Source: Algicoccus sp048820935 (GTDB lineage Bacteria; Pseudomonadota; Gammaproteobacteria; Burkholderiales; Burkholderiaceae_B). From it: a stretch of DNA of 64,000 nt. A program made the position numbers and the translations under genes. Within the stretch, counting starts at the first letter, position 1. Every line of letters starts with the position of its first letter. Below, in pieces: positions 63,268-64,000 of this stretch. Location: the NCBI RefSeq assembly GCF_048820935.1, contig NZ_JBMERD010000013.1, positions 1-64,000 on the forward strand, read 5' to 3'. Below the pieces are notes generated by a model. That model had not been told where the DNA came from. It ran no database searches and saw only the letters and a program-made list of their open reading frames with translations.

Positions 63268-63480
63268 TCAAGTCACCTAACAAGGAATTGAGGAACAAAC
63301 TGCATCTTCGCATGAAACCTAGGTGTTGTCAGTGTTTGTACTAGAAAACGAGCTTAAGACGGGCTGTAACACTCGATTAGACCTGCAAGATGCCCTATGA
63401 TTCAGAATCACTTGTGTCATTATGGTTGGTCTGACTGCATGTGTTGATCGCAACCAGCGTAGGTTGACTGATCGGGATGA

Positions 63481-64000
63481 ATGGAGAATGAACATTTGGC
63501 GAACAAATTGAGTCGCATCGTATTCATGGTGATGTTGTTGGTGGGCTTGATGGGTTGTGACTCAAAAGAGCCTATCAACAGCCCTTACATATCGGGTGCG
63601 CTTGCAGAAAACACCCTATATACGGCTTTTACCCAACGATCACCCAAATTTTTGGATCCGGCCCGATCGTATTCCACGGATGAAACACCCTATACCTACA
63701 ACATTTACGAACCGTTGTATGGCTATCACTATCTGAAACGACCTTATGAATTGATTCCGCGAGTGGCCACATCGGTGGTGGAACCTGTTTATCTGGATGC
63801 AAATGGGCAAGTGTTACCTCAAGACGTTGCGCCTGAAGAGGTTGCCGTCAGTGTTTATGACATTCAAATTGAAAAAGGTGTGTTGTTTGCGCCGCACCCT
63901 GCATTTGCTCGCGATGACAAAGGACAGTTTGTTTATCAGGACTTGAATCCAGATAAACTGGGTGATCGCTTTTCTGTGATGGATTTTGAACAAACTGGGA
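63481..64000 (+). CDS. peptide/solute-binding lipoprotein of an ABC transporter (3'-partial)
   Basis: The frame from ATG 63481 runs off the right edge. It encodes a lipoprotein signal ('IVFMVMLLVGLMGC', lipobox LMGC) and the start of an SBP_bac_5-type extracellular binding protein ('TLYTAFTQRSPKFLDPARSY', 'TYNIYEPLYGYHYLKRPYEL'). Such proteins deliver oligopeptides or similar solutes to an inner-membrane permease. A TTG at 63496 has GGAG at 9 nt and may be the true start; the two differ by five codons. Divergent from the dehydrogenase. Confidence 0.8.
   Translation, partial: MENEHLANKLSRIVFMVMLLVGLMGCDSKEPINSPYISGALAENTLYTAFTQRSPKFLDPARSYSTDETPYTYNIYEPLYGYHYLKRPYELIPRVATSVVEPVYLDANGQVLPQDVAPEEVAVSVYDIQIEKGVLFAPHPAFARDDKGQFVYQDLNPDKLGDRFSVMDFEQTG

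Noticed and set aside
1..64000. CRISPR arrays, rRNA genes, prophage structural genes
   Set aside because: No regularly spaced repeats, no rRNA-like sequence and no capsid, tail or terminase frames were seen.

Overview
The window looks like a chromosome segment of a betaproteobacterium of the order Burkholderiales, most likely family Alcaligenaceae. The evidence is gene content and order: mfd next to ispD-ispF, smc-zipA-ligA, ompA-ubiG-gph beside gyrA, and the long run gyrA-serC-pheA-hisC-tyrA-aroA-cmk-rpsA-ihfB-lapA-lapB-rfaE-rfaD-cysM all match the order I know from Bordetella relatives. Base composition looks close to balanced by eye, lower in GC than Bordetella itself. I do not assign a genus. 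Start codons TTG and GTG are used often, and many genes overlap by ATGA/GTGA.

Layout. 1-1106: a Fic-family gene, open at the left edge. 1126-17450: core genes for serine synthesis (serB), transcription-coupled repair (mfd), isoprenoid precursors (ispD, ispF), tRNA t6A and ribosomal protein acetylation in one fused protein (TsaB-RimI), a family 4 uracil-DNA glycosylase, lysophospholipid import (lplT), chromosome condensation (smc), division (zipA) and DNA ligase (ligA). 17459-22135: a decayed defence island with broken type III methyltransferase and AlbA/RecG-like genes, an IS1380 transposase fragment, an intact Abi-like HEPN gene and a short DprA-like gene. 22379-29401: a minus-strand block (parvulin, BolA, YciB, MsrB), the plus-strand biotin transporter bioMNY, then gph, an orphan HicB, ubiG and ompA on the minus strand. 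29834-46837: the gyrA-to-cysM supercluster (aromatic amino acids, nucleotides, ribosomal protein S1, IHF, LPS assembly control, heptose synthesis, cysteine). 46856-58200: mltB, etfBA, cysQ, a CoA transferase, hutF-hutD-nnr and ppc. 58317-62064: tRNA-Arg(ACG) followed by a second accessory region holding an AbiEi/AbiEii-like toxin-antitoxin pair, another IS1380 fragment and a truncated TacA-like antitoxin. 62323-64000: a D-2-hydroxyacid dehydrogenase and the start of a solute-binding lipoprotein cut by the right edge.

The most interesting signals are: (1) the AbiEi/AbiEii-like pair, whose predicted promoter is leaderless and is covered by a perfect 30-bp palindrome; (2) a candidate ~65-nt small RNA on the minus strand between ihfB and lapA, with a well-spaced promoter and an intrinsic terminator; (3) glutamine at GyrA position 83, the main quinolone-contact residue; (4) an Abi-like HEPN protein translationally coupled to a tiny ORF and preceded by a 9-bp-arm palindrome; (5) a 99-bp element with 17-bp inverted ends between gph and hicB; (6) a cluster of three palindromes after the tRNA-Arg gene. 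No rRNA genes, CRISPR arrays or intact insertion sequences were seen.
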